Of a DNA stretch of 64,000 nucleotides, positions 1 through 7,890 are shown in pieces. Origin of the DNA: Parendozoicomonas sp. Alg238-R29 (GTDB lineage Bacteria; Pseudomonadota; Gammaproteobacteria; Pseudomonadales; Endozoicomonadaceae); assembly GCF_947331445.1 (NCBI RefSeq), contig NZ_CAMZOG010000005.1, positions 35,921-99,920 of the forward strand. The letters run 5' to 3'. Numbering within the stretch: position 1 is the stretch's first letter; every line of letters starts with the position of its first letter. The translations under genes were made by a program, and so were the position numbers. The notes under the pieces were generated by a model. It did no database searches. It was not told the DNA's origin and worked only from the letters and a program-made list of their open reading frames with translations.

Positions 1-2
1 AG

Positions 3-2696
3 TATAAAGTCAAAAGGAATTCCAAAACACATACAGTCGATAAGAAAGAACTCAGGGAAAAGCTGGAAATTATCAGAGATGAGGTGCATAAAAAGTTTCC
101 TTTATTTCATTGCCAGCCAACGGTATCCAAACAGTTATGGGATGAGGTTTCTGCAAAGAAGAGAGCCCAGGAAAGCTTTGCTATTACACAGGATACTATG
201 GAGAAGAACATGGTACTTCTGGATAAAATGTTGCAACACCTTGTTTCATCAGATGGGTTGGCGACGGGAGAGGTAACGAATCCAAGCTGTGATACGAGCC
301 CTGAATTTAAAATCCCTGATTTTCCCTGGGATAAAGAACCCGGAGATTACGCTGTTCCTTTTGATGCACGCCTGCGGGTTGATGGTAAGCAGATTGCTAT
401 TCCTGACGACTGTTATAAAGATCTCGCTGCTTCTTTTTTTGTGAGGATGCAGGCCGCGAAAGCCTTTGCACTGTCTGGTCGAAGCAACTGGATGAAAATG
501 AGTAGAGAAACACAAGAGATTATTGCCAGTCAGCTGCAAGATGATGAGGATTCCCTGGCAAGTGATGCTTCTCGATTTGATTGTGAAGTGCAGATGTATG
601 CAGGGGATGATTTGCCATTGCTTCCAGTATTCTCTACATCGGCTTTCTTGAAGACCTATGAGGATCATGTTAATAGGATGGTTCAGGAGCCTGTGACGAG
701 CAAGGCTGAATCAACAGAAAGGCATAACAGAAAAGCTTCTCAAGTTGGTAACGGTTTGGAGGATGGCGAGCGAGCGAACGTGCAGTCAGACTATCTGGCT
801 TCAGTTGCAACAGGGCAACAATTAAACTTTGTCCTTAGTCAGGTGCTTGGCTTACCAGACGAACTGCTTGGCTTGGCTGCTGGCTCTATAACCCAGGGGT
901 CGCTTAATGAAATTTACCTCAATGCCAAAACAAAGCTGTTTCCACGATGCAATGTCGCTTTTATACCTGTTGACCAGACAGTGCGTGGCCAAGGGCAGAA
1001 GAATCAGGGAAGTATAAAAATCAATTCCTGGGGCGATGGACAGGTAGAGCTGATTGGACAGAAGCATTATGAGCATTTCAGAGCCAGCGATACTGAGAAA
1101 AAGTTATATCGTGCAGATACCTATTTTACGATAAGAGTTCTGGCTGTTTGTAGGAGTGAAGGTGTAGTCGTCACAAGGGTTGAAGTTGATATTGATATTA
1201 ACCGACTGCTCAATAGAAAAGAGAGAGAGGAGTTACTTAACGAGGAAAAAAATAAAAAACGCATAGAGAGAGCCAAGGCCGCAGGTAAGCTGATTGCTTC
1301 GGAGGCAAAATCAAGATCTGCCTCTGCTAAAAAGAATGGTTTCAACGATGGCCAGAACTCCGTTATTACAGATTTAATTATTAAGCAACCCAAAACGATT
1401 GCTGATTACTTTGATGATGCGAGTGAACAACAGATGTTGTTGCAAATGATTCAAACGGAATATGCTGATAAGAATGACAGGACTGCAGCTGTTCTAAAGG
1501 CTGTTTCAGAATGTCAATCAAAGAAGGCTATAGATTTTGGTAATTGTCGGCCACTGCCTCATTACCTGTGCCAGTTCCGTGAAGAGCCGGGTGGAATTGA
1601 TTTAAATATCGGTGAAAATGCGTGTCGCCTCATCTATACGCAAGATAATGAGTGTGTAGTTACAAATGTTAAGTATGCGAGAACGCAGGATATTGAACTG
1701 AAGCCGTCCAAATTACAACGATATAAGTCAAAGGATAACATGCTCCATATTACTACTTACAGCTCCCGCGATGACTTGACAGGAGAGACTGTAGAGCCAT
1801 ACATGGAACGTCTTGTGGAGAAATCCAGGATAAGCCGTGTTCGCAGATCTTTCCGCCATCGTGCGAAACAGCAACAGTTTAAGGGTATATATATTTCTAC
1901 AGCTGGGCGGGAAAAACTGGCCAAATCACTGGGTATCAAAACAGGTAATGGTATGCCACTTATTATGACGCAGATGGAGCTTGCTATCTTGGCAAAGCCA
2001 CTGTCAGGTGAATGGGAATTACAAGTTCAACGTTATTGTAAGGGATCCCAACTGAGTCGTTCTGACACTCGAAGCGTTCTGAAATACGCCAAGGTTTATT
2101 ATGCTCATGATCCTCATGAATCCGGTACCTTGAACAAGCGTCGCAGTAACTCTTTACCAGCTCTGGCTCATGTTGGTGTGGGAAGGCAGCGAACACGTCG
2201 AAGTAGTGAACACTGGTCATCATCCCAAATGGTTCCTCTTAGGGGTCAGTATCAACACGCTTCTGACACTCATTTAGCGCGAGTTGTGTCGAAGCCAGAT
2301 CCCCTCCTGATTCGTAGCGCAGACACTCTTGAACCCATTAAAAGTGGCGCAACCCCAAAGACGGTAACATCCGAGGGGACAGGACATTTCCCCTTTTCTT
2401 CCACCGGTGAGGATGAAGTTTTAATCTCAGAGTTGATGGACGCAATATCGGAAGAGGATGAAGCGTCTGTTGTGGAAAACTATGTTACGAAAGTAAGTGA
2501 AAAGGTTTTTAAAATGGAAGGGCGACCTTATTCACCGGAAATGATTGTCGCATTTAAGCGAGAGAGAAAGGCGTTTTTTATTTCATGCTTGCGGAGTGCC
2601 TTTCCGGGGGATGGTGAAAAGGTTGAGCAATATATAGGTAGGTATCGAACTGAAATTATGAATAATCAACCTATAGTATATGGCACACTCGTTTAG
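3..2696 (+). CDS. Large orphan protein, 5' end outside the window
   Basis: I do not recognise a family. The frame is open from the first complete codon at position 3, so the true start lies upstream. A GTG at 84 is the first internal start-like codon, but nothing marks it as a real start. At least 897 residues are encoded. Around nt 1215-1345 the protein is very rich in Lys, Glu and Arg and looks like a charged helix or coiled coil. A basic, Ser-rich stretch at nt 2130-2220 contains RSNSLP (nt 2142-2159), a perfect RSxSxP sequence. No signal peptide or membrane segment is visible in the part seen. It precedes the WH2-like gene on the same strand, separated by 288 bp with a hairpin. A secreted, host-directed role is inference only. 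Confidence 0.75.
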   Translation, partial: YKVKRNSKTHTVDKKELREKLEIIRDEVHKKFPLFHCQPTVSKQLWDEVSAKKRAQESFAITQDTMEKNMVLLDKMLQHLVSSDGLATGEVTNPSCDTSPEFKIPDFPWDKEPGDYAVPFDARLRVDGKQIAIPDDCYKDLAASFFVRMQAAKAFALSGRSNWMKMSRETQEIIASQLQDDEDSLASDASRFDCEVQMYAGDDLPLLPVFSTSAFLKTYEDHVNRMVQEPVTSKAESTERHNRKASQVGNGLEDGERANVQSDYLASVATGQQLNFVLSQVLGLPDELLGLAAGSITQGSLNEIYLNAKTKLFPRCNVAFIPVDQTVRGQGQKNQGSIKINSWGDGQVELIGQKHYEHFRASDTEKKLYRADTYFTIRVLAVCRSEGVVVTRVEVDIDINRLLNRKEREELLNEEKNKKRIERAKAAGKLIASEAKSRSASAKKNGFNDGQNSVITDLIIKQPKTIADYFDDASEQQMLLQMIQTEYADKNDRTAAVLKAVSECQSKKAIDFGNCRPLPHYLCQFREEPGGIDLNIGENACRLIYTQDNECVVTNVKYARTQDIELKPSKLQRYKSKDNMLHITTYSSRDDLTGETVEPYMERLVEKSRISRVRRSFRHRAKQQQFKGIYISTAGREKLAKSLGIKTGNGMPLIMTQMELAILAKPLSGEWELQVQRYCKGSQLSRSDTRSVLKYAKVYYAHDPHESGTLNKRRSNSLPALAHVGVGRQRTRRSSEHWSSSQMVPLRGQYQHASDTHLARVVSKPDPLLIRSADTLEPIKSGATPKTVTSEGTGHFPFSSTGEDEVLISELMDAISEEDEASVVENYVTKVSEKVFKMEGRPYSPEMIVAFKRERKAFFISCLRSAFPGDGEKVEQYIGRYRTEIMNNQPIVYGTLV

Positions 2697-2711
2697 TGGC
2701 TCGTTTAGTGG
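2688..2711 (+). repeat. Tandem 12-bp direct repeat across a stop codon
   Basis: The unit ctcgtttagtgg occurs twice, back to back, at 2688-2699 and 2700-2711. The first copy contains the TAG stop of the upstream gene (2694-2696). It looks like a recent slippage duplication at the 3' end of the gene. Confidence 0.8.
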
Positions 2712-2741
2712 GAAACTGCTTATTGCTGTTTTATAAAAGCC

Positions 2742-2767
2742 CGTTATCTTCTACTCACTAGATAACG
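2742..2767 (+). terminator. Hairpin downstream of the orphan gene
   Basis: A perfect 8-bp stem, cgttatct with agataacg, encloses a 10-nt loop 46 bp after the stop codon. The sequence that follows, agcattttatag, has only a short T run. It is a plausible terminator separating the two accessory genes, but a weak one. Confidence 0.5.
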
Positions 2768-2984
2768 AGCATTTTATAGAAATGCCACTTTTTTGGCGCA
2801 GCCATAAAAAGATCAATCCCTCAATTGTGTGAATGTGTCTGTATTTTGCGGACGAGAGCTTATTGCAAAGTCATTTCTTGGCTTGTATGCCAGTAAATTT
2901 TTCATTATCCCGCCTTAAACGAATCTTTGAGATTCACAGCTAAAATTAAGCATAAACATCAGTTTATTTTTAAAAGGCTTAGTT

Positions 2985-5435
2985 GTGAGCGAATTTGGAG
3001 CAGGGCCGACAAGAACACACTCACCTTCTCAGGTGGATCACACCGCTGGTAGAAAAGGTGTTGAGAGTGTGGAATCTATTGGCCGCCACAAAGGCAAAAA
3101 AGTATCCAAATCAAAAAACCCCTTTAAATATATCCTCAAAGTCGTTACTTCTCAGTTCACTAAACCGAAGAAAAAAGTTATTGAACGGTCAGTTTCTTCT
3201 CCTGCGCAGCAACCAACGGGCACTTCTGGAGTAAAACGAAGTGAGTCCTTTCCAGCTCCCAGCCCCCCTCAGCTTGATACCCAGCAAACTCACCCCAAAC
3301 AGTTTAATGTTCCTGGGCCGGTTAAGGATGAAAGTGGTCGGGTTGATGCCGATGCTACAGCCCAAAATGTTATCCAACAACTGAATGCTCTGGTGCTTGG
3401 TTCAAGTAAGGCGGCAGGCTCCGCAAAGGCCTTGGAAAAAGGATTTATACGACTCGACCCTAAATCTCTCGGGGTTATGTTTACTCAGGTGCTATCCCAA
3501 TCCCTTGCTGCTGAAAATATGAAAAGTTATGCCGTGAAACTTGATACCGAAGGGCGTCAGGCTCTTGACGCTGTTCATCAGGACATGCAAAAGAAGGCAG
3601 ACAGTCTCATTGCAGATGTGCTCAAGGCATACCCCAAACTGGATGAAAATCTCGCCCGTGAAGATAAGCAGGCCATAAGTCGTGATGCTCAGACAGCTGC
3701 TTTCCGGACAATGCAGAAGGAAGTGTGGTCAACGGCAGAAGTTCAGGTGTTTGCAGAAAATGTTGAACCCGATCTTGAACGTTTAGCACTCTGGGCAGAA
3801 ACACCTGAGGTAAAACCAAAGATCCAGCCGCAGTTTAAACCCATGGTTGCGCAAAAACCTTCAGCACATTCACCTGAGAAAGGAATAAGGGAACGGACAA
3901 CCGCTCAAGTAGGAAGCACCCCAAAAAGTTTCGTTAAGGCAAAGGAAACCGCTAAAAGTAAGGCTGTTGAAGCTCGAACTATTAAACCTGTTTCCCATTC
4001 AACGACATCGTCTATTTATCGTCCAAGGAAACAGTCATTTGTTCCTGTACGGAGTGAAGTTATTCCCCAGAAACCCGGTGCGACAAAAAAGAAGCTGGAG
4101 TCCGGGGTTGAAAAACCGGTTCAAGAGAGTGCCCAGCCGAAGAAACCTGTTGATTCTCCTGTTCCAAAAACGGTGGCGCAAACAGCACCTTCTCGACCTG
4201 ATGTCATTACTCCAGAAGCCAAAACTGTTTCAGCGTCAGATACTGATGAGCCAAACATTGCTGGTGAGTTGCAGGATTCAATCAGGGTAATTGGCAATCT
4301 TCGTGAAAATGAATTGAAACCCCAGCTCTCTGAAAATGACACGGGTGTGGCCATACACCTGTTTGTGAGTCTGGTTGATAAAGGTGCTACGGAAGTTGAA
4401 GCGCACGCAGCGGCTCTGGCTTACCGGGATGCTGTCGTTGATCAAAAGTTAACCAGTGATCAGGCTTTGACGGTTGGTATAGAAGTTTACAACTGGATTA
4501 CTGATGAGCAGGCTTATGGGGAGTCAGACGTTGTTGAGGCCGGAAAGACTCTGGCCTCATGGTTAGCGGCGGGGGAAAGTGAGATATCTGCCGTTGAGGC
4601 TTTAACACAATGGTTGGATGAAACAATTGCTGCTGCTGATGATGAAAGCTGGGAAGAGGAATGGGGTATTGAGCCTGATAACTCAGAACCTCTTACTCAG
4701 CCTGCTTCAGACCAGGCGCCAACGGAAGCTCCTGCGCCACCGCCACCGCCACCGCCTCCAATACCGTCCCCTCCATCACCGGCTTCTCTGCAAACAACAG
4801 GTAATGTTGTTGACCCCAAGATTCAGGAGCGATTTGCTTCCGATTCGCGGCAGGATCTTTTGGCGGCTATCCGGGAAAGACAGGGAAAGCCGATTCAAAA
4901 GGATAAGAGTGTAGGGGAAGAGAAACCAGTTCAAGAGCAGGCTTCTTCAGATTCTCGTCAGGATCTTCTGGCAGCTATCCGAGCGCAACAAGGAAAACCG
5001 GTTAGAAAGGCAAATAGTACTGGATCTGAACAACCAACCAATACCGAGCAAGATAAGAAAGCAGGCAGTAAAGGTGAAGTAAAGTCGAAATACTCCGAAG
5101 GTGGAGATGCTGTTATAAGGGCTTTAAAAAGCAGAGTTTCTACTGAGGCTGCCGAACCCCAAAGAGATTTGACGGAAAGTTTTGGGGGAGTTTTTGAAGA
5201 ATTTTTCTTTGAGTCTGGAGGTGAACTGGATCCAGAGAGCCAGCCTCAGCTACGGGAAGATTTGAAACTAGCTATAGAAAACACTGGTATTGCTGTTGAT
5301 GTCGAAGCTTTATCCCAGAGTGCACTGAACCAGCTAATAGTCTCTATTCATGGCAAGCAGGGAGAGGCTCGCCATGTGATCGAAAGTGCTATTAGTGACT
5401 GGATCAGTGAAAGGCTGTTTCCAGGAAGCGAGTAA
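2985..5435 (+). CDS. Proline-rich protein with two WH2-like motifs; candidate actin-binding effector
   Basis: This 816-residue protein starts at GTG 2985 with aaaagg upstream. The N-terminus is basic, without a Sec signal or membrane segment. RSESFP lies at nt 3237-3254. Long low-complexity Lys/Pro/Ser linkers separate helical segments. Near nt 4630-4670 an acidic stretch with two tryptophans (DDESWEEEWG) precedes a run of nine prolines (about residues 583-592). Two repeats then follow (about residues 619-640 and 655-676), each with DSRQDLLAAIR followed by QGKP and a basic residue. This resembles the WH2 actin-binding helix (LLxxIR...LKK), and the proline-then-tandem-WH2 order is that of WASP-like and bacterial actin nucleators. 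The LKK part is degenerate and two residues further away than usual. The C-terminal 130 residues are unassigned. Actin binding and secretion are inferences. Confidence 0.8.
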   Translation: MSEFGAGPTRTHSPSQVDHTAGRKGVESVESIGRHKGKKVSKSKNPFKYILKVVTSQFTKPKKKVIERSVSSPAQQPTGTSGVKRSESFPAPSPPQLDTQQTHPKQFNVPGPVKDESGRVDADATAQNVIQQLNALVLGSSKAAGSAKALEKGFIRLDPKSLGVMFTQVLSQSLAAENMKSYAVKLDTEGRQALDAVHQDMQKKADSLIADVLKAYPKLDENLAREDKQAISRDAQTAAFRTMQKEVWSTAEVQVFAENVEPDLERLALWAETPEVKPKIQPQFKPMVAQKPSAHSPEKGIRERTTAQVGSTPKSFVKAKETAKSKAVEARTIKPVSHSTTSSIYRPRKQSFVPVRSEVIPQKPGATKKKLESGVEKPVQESAQPKKPVDSPVPKTVAQTAPSRPDVITPEAKTVSASDTDEPNIAGELQDSIRVIGNLRENELKPQLSENDTGVAIHLFVSLVDKGATEVEAHAAALAYRDAVVDQKLTSDQALTVGIEVYNWITDEQAYGESDVVEAGKTLASWLAAGESEISAVEALTQWLDETIAAADDESWEEEWGIEPDNSEPLTQPASDQAPTEAPAPPPPPPPPIPSPPSPASLQTTGNVVDPKIQERFASDSRQDLLAAIRERQGKPIQKDKSVGEEKPVQEQASSDSRQDLLAAIRAQQGKPVRKANSTGSEQPTNTEQDKKAGSKGEVKSKYSEGGDAVIRALKSRVSTEAAEPQRDLTESFGGVFEEFFFESGGELDPESQPQLREDLKLAIENTGIAVDVEALSQSALNQLIVSIHGKQGEARHVIESAISDWISERLFPGSE

Positions 5436-5439
5436 CCTT

Positions 5440-5817
5440 TTATGCCGCAGCACCAAATTGGCTTTCCAGATGCTCAATAATTGCGCCTGATTCATACAGC
5501 CAGGTAGTGTTGCCATCGTCGTTTGTGATCTTCAGACAGGGAACCTGAATCTTGCCTCCCTGTTCAAGTAACTCCTTTCGAAAAGCGTTATCACTGTTTG
5601 CGTCACGGCACTCAATATTTAGGTTAAGGCGGTGAATCGCTCTGCGGGTTTTAATGCAGAAAGGACAGCCAAAGAACTGGTAAAGAGCCATCTGGGCTGT
5701 TTCACTATCTACCTGCTGTTGCTTCTGCTTTGAACGTTTGAGCTTGCGCGGGCGGGTTAGTATATCGATACCGGCAATGGTATAGCCCAGTGCATTTCTA
5801 ACAAGTTTCAAAATCAT
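5440..5817 (-). CDS. Glutaredoxin-like thiol-disulfide protein
   Basis: The protein has 125 residues. After an N-terminal extension of about 40 residues (a hydrophobic start, then a Lys/Arg/Gln-rich stretch) comes a thioredoxin-fold glutaredoxin/GST-N domain with the redox motif CPFC and a cis-proline segment (QVPCL). A TWLYES segment follows, typical of glutathione-binding GST-N/glutaredoxin folds. It probably reduces disulfides or glutathionylated proteins. The start has ggggtg just upstream on the minus strand. It converges with the WH2-like gene with only four bases between the stops, and no terminator is visible there. The basic extension is unusual for a classical glutaredoxin and could be a membrane tether. 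Confidence 0.8.
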   Translation of the reverse strand: MILKLVRNALGYTIAGIDILTRPRKLKRSKQKQQQVDSETAQMALYQFFGCPFCIKTRRAIHRLNLNIECRDANSDNAFRKELLEQGGKIQVPCLKITNDDGNTTWLYESGAIIEHLESQFGAAA

Positions 5818-5910
5818 CGGTACACCCCGGAAAATTTTCTTATTTTCTGCTGATAGCAGCTTGCGGAGGTATTGTACGGACTGTTGCTGGTTTTGGCTCG
5901 GTTTTCCGTA

Positions 5911-6900
5911 TTAGCTCTGCCAGTAAATCTGGCTCCACTGCTGTTGTTCCTGTTTGTTTAGAAAACTCCAGGCCAGCATGTGGCTGATTTTTTGCCCCTG
6001 ACTCATTTTTATAACGTCAACCTGCTTCGCTCCCAGTTGCTGGAGTGTTTTTCTCAGGGGGTAGAGGTTATCCTTTTTGGAAATCAGGCTGGTAAACCAG
6101 CAGACTTGCTGGGAGAAGTCAGCGCTCTCTTTAATCATCTGTTTCAGAAAACGAATTTCCCCGCCCTCACACCAGAGTTCAGCTTTCTGACCTCCAAAAT
6201 TTCTTTTGTTTTTCCGATCATCCTGAAAATTTTGGTTCTTGCCCTTCAGATTGTTCCATTTTCGCAAGCTGCCAGCCTGAGCATCGGCAAGTGAGGCATG
6301 AAATGGTGGGTTGCAGAGAGTGATATCAAAACGGCTGGATGGTTTGATAATGCCATGGAAAATAAGTTTGCTGTTTTTCTGATGAACGACTTTGATCTGT
6401 TGAATCAAACCGGGGTTGCCCTGAGCAATCAAGTTGGCCGTTTTCACTGAAACGGGATCAATATCGGAAGCCATAAACTGCCAGCCGTAACTGCGGCTGC
6501 CAATAATTGGGTAAATACAATTGGCGCCCGTGCCTATATCCAGAGCCCGAACCTGATGCCCTTTAGGTGGTGTTCCGTGGTTAGCAATTGCCAGGAGGTC
6601 AGCCAAATAATGAATGTAATCGGCTCGACCGGGAATTGGAGGGCAGAGGTAGCCCTTGGGTATCTGCCAGTTAGGCACTTGGTAGTAATAAGCCAATAAC
6701 GCTTTATTTAGACAGATAACGCCTTGCTCAGAACTGAAATCTACCGTTTTTTCTCCAGAGGGGGTCAAGTGAATAAAAGTATCCAGTTCCGGAAGTACCG
6801 TGCACAGAGCATCAAGATCATATCGACCCTGGTGTGGATTCCTGGGGTGGAGTTTTGCTTTTTGGGGTTTTGAAGAAACTTTGGAATTTGGACGGGTCAA
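5911..6900 (-). CDS. rlmF: 23S rRNA (adenine-1618-N6)-methyltransferase RlmF
   Basis: RlmF uses S-adenosylmethionine to methylate N6 of A1618 in 23S rRNA. The 329-residue protein has the family's N-terminus (KLHPRNPHQGRYD), a SAM-binding loop LDIGTGANCIYP and the catalytic NPPF motif (CNPPFHAS) of N6-adenine methyltransferases. Length agrees with the family. A basic N-terminal leader of about 18 residues probably contacts RNA. The gene lies on the minus strand between the MksFEBG operon and the glutaredoxin gene, with 76 bp to mksG, so it could be read through from that operon. Confidence 0.92.
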   Translation of the reverse strand: MTRPNSKVSSKPQKAKLHPRNPHQGRYDLDALCTVLPELDTFIHLTPSGEKTVDFSSEQGVICLNKALLAYYYQVPNWQIPKGYLCPPIPGRADYIHYLADLLAIANHGTPPKGHQVRALDIGTGANCIYPIIGSRSYGWQFMASDIDPVSVKTANLIAQGNPGLIQQIKVVHQKNSKLIFHGIIKPSSRFDITLCNPPFHASLADAQAGSLRKWNNLKGKNQNFQDDRKNKRNFGGQKAELWCEGGEIRFLKQMIKESADFSQQVCWFTSLISKKDNLYPLRKTLQQLGAKQVDVIKMSQGQKISHMLAWSFLNKQEQQQWSQIYWQS

Positions 6901-6976
6901 AACAAAAAATTCATAAAGTCGAAAAGGCTATATTTTACCCTCTGTATGAGGGAGGCGCTAATGTGTTACGCCTGAT

Positions 6977-7837
6977 TTATGCAGGAATCAGAAGGGTTTC
7001 CTGATTCAGGGTTTTTCCAGTTTGTTTTATCGCTTTAAGAATTCTTTGGATATCTTTATCGCTACTCTTTTGGAGTTTCTCCAGGTTAGCGTAAGGGAAT
7101 TGATCAACAGCCCGCTGGGAACTTCCCTGACGGCTTTTCAGGAGAGTTTCTATATTTTCGGGAACAAACAAGCGAGCCTGAGGTAAGTGCTCCTTCAATC
7201 TCAGATAGTTGGCTAAACCCACATAGTCATAGTCGGGGAACAGCCAGACTTCAGGAGCTCTCTGGCGAAATGTCAGCCAGCGCAGCAGGGAGTCTGCCAA
7301 CTGACCTTTGTAATACAGAAGGCAGCCGAAGTTTTCTCGCCCGAGCATTTGTTCCGGGTAGTGCAACGGTTCAATGTTTTCTATCAGAGCTAAAGGCTGG
7401 TCACAGGCCAGGTCATCTTCCGGGTGGAAAGTGAGAGAGATCGGTCCTGAAAACTGACAGAGCTGGTGTAGTTCGATTTTGTCTTCTGGATTATCCAGGT
7501 GATACCAATGACAAGTTTTCCAAGTATTCAGAAGATAATACTTATGTGTAGAAGTCGGGACCTGATCCGACCCTTTGGCCTTATTCGTGGAATTCGCTGT
7601 TTTTTTGAAATAGGCCAGCTGCTCTTGCAAAGCTTTCAGGCGATCTTCAACGCTGTTCTTCTGATCAGTGCGAATAACCCATTGAGATTGGGACTCGTAC
7701 TGAATAAGACCACAGACTTTCATATCTTCCCTTAAATGAAAGCCAGACCCTTTGTTCCACTCACTGTCGTTCAGGCCGCCTTCACTCAGCAGTCTGGATA
7801 GTAATCGGATTTGTTTTTGCAGAGATTTTTCATTCAT
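6977..7837 (-). CDS. mksG: MksG/JetD-like Toprim nuclease subunit of a Wadjet system
   Basis: In Wadjet systems JetD (MksG) is the nuclease that cuts circular plasmid DNA captured by the SMC complex. This 286-residue protein has a C-terminal Toprim-like region: the acidic residue in LIENIEP (about E153) and the paired aspartates in FPDYDYVGL (about D202 and D204), as in DUF2220/JetD proteins. The N-terminal half is a variable helical region with a Lys/Asn/Ser-rich linker near residues 80-96. It is shorter than the JetD proteins I recall (over 350 residues). It is the last gene of the mksF-mksE-mksB-mksG order, 53 bp after mksB, which supports the call more than the weak sequence signature. 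Confidence 0.8.
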   Translation of the reverse strand: MNEKSLQKQIRLLSRLLSEGGLNDSEWNKGSGFHLREDMKVCGLIQYESQSQWVIRTDQKNSVEDRLKALQEQLAYFKKTANSTNKAKGSDQVPTSTHKYYLLNTWKTCHWYHLDNPEDKIELHQLCQFSGPISLTFHPEDDLACDQPLALIENIEPLHYPEQMLGRENFGCLLYYKGQLADSLLRWLTFRQRAPEVWLFPDYDYVGLANYLRLKEHLPQARLFVPENIETLLKSRQGSSQRAVDQFPYANLEKLQKSSDKDIQRILKAIKQTGKTLNQETLLIPA

Positions 7838-7890
7838 GGGATTTCTGTCTTACTTTATCAGTCAGGCTCATCCGTGAGCCCGCACAGTTG

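Noticed and set aside
1..5435. Prophage or insertion-sequence remnant explaining the two orphan genes
   Set aside because: No transposase, integrase, terminal inverted repeats or phage structural genes were seen; only gene content suggests transfer.
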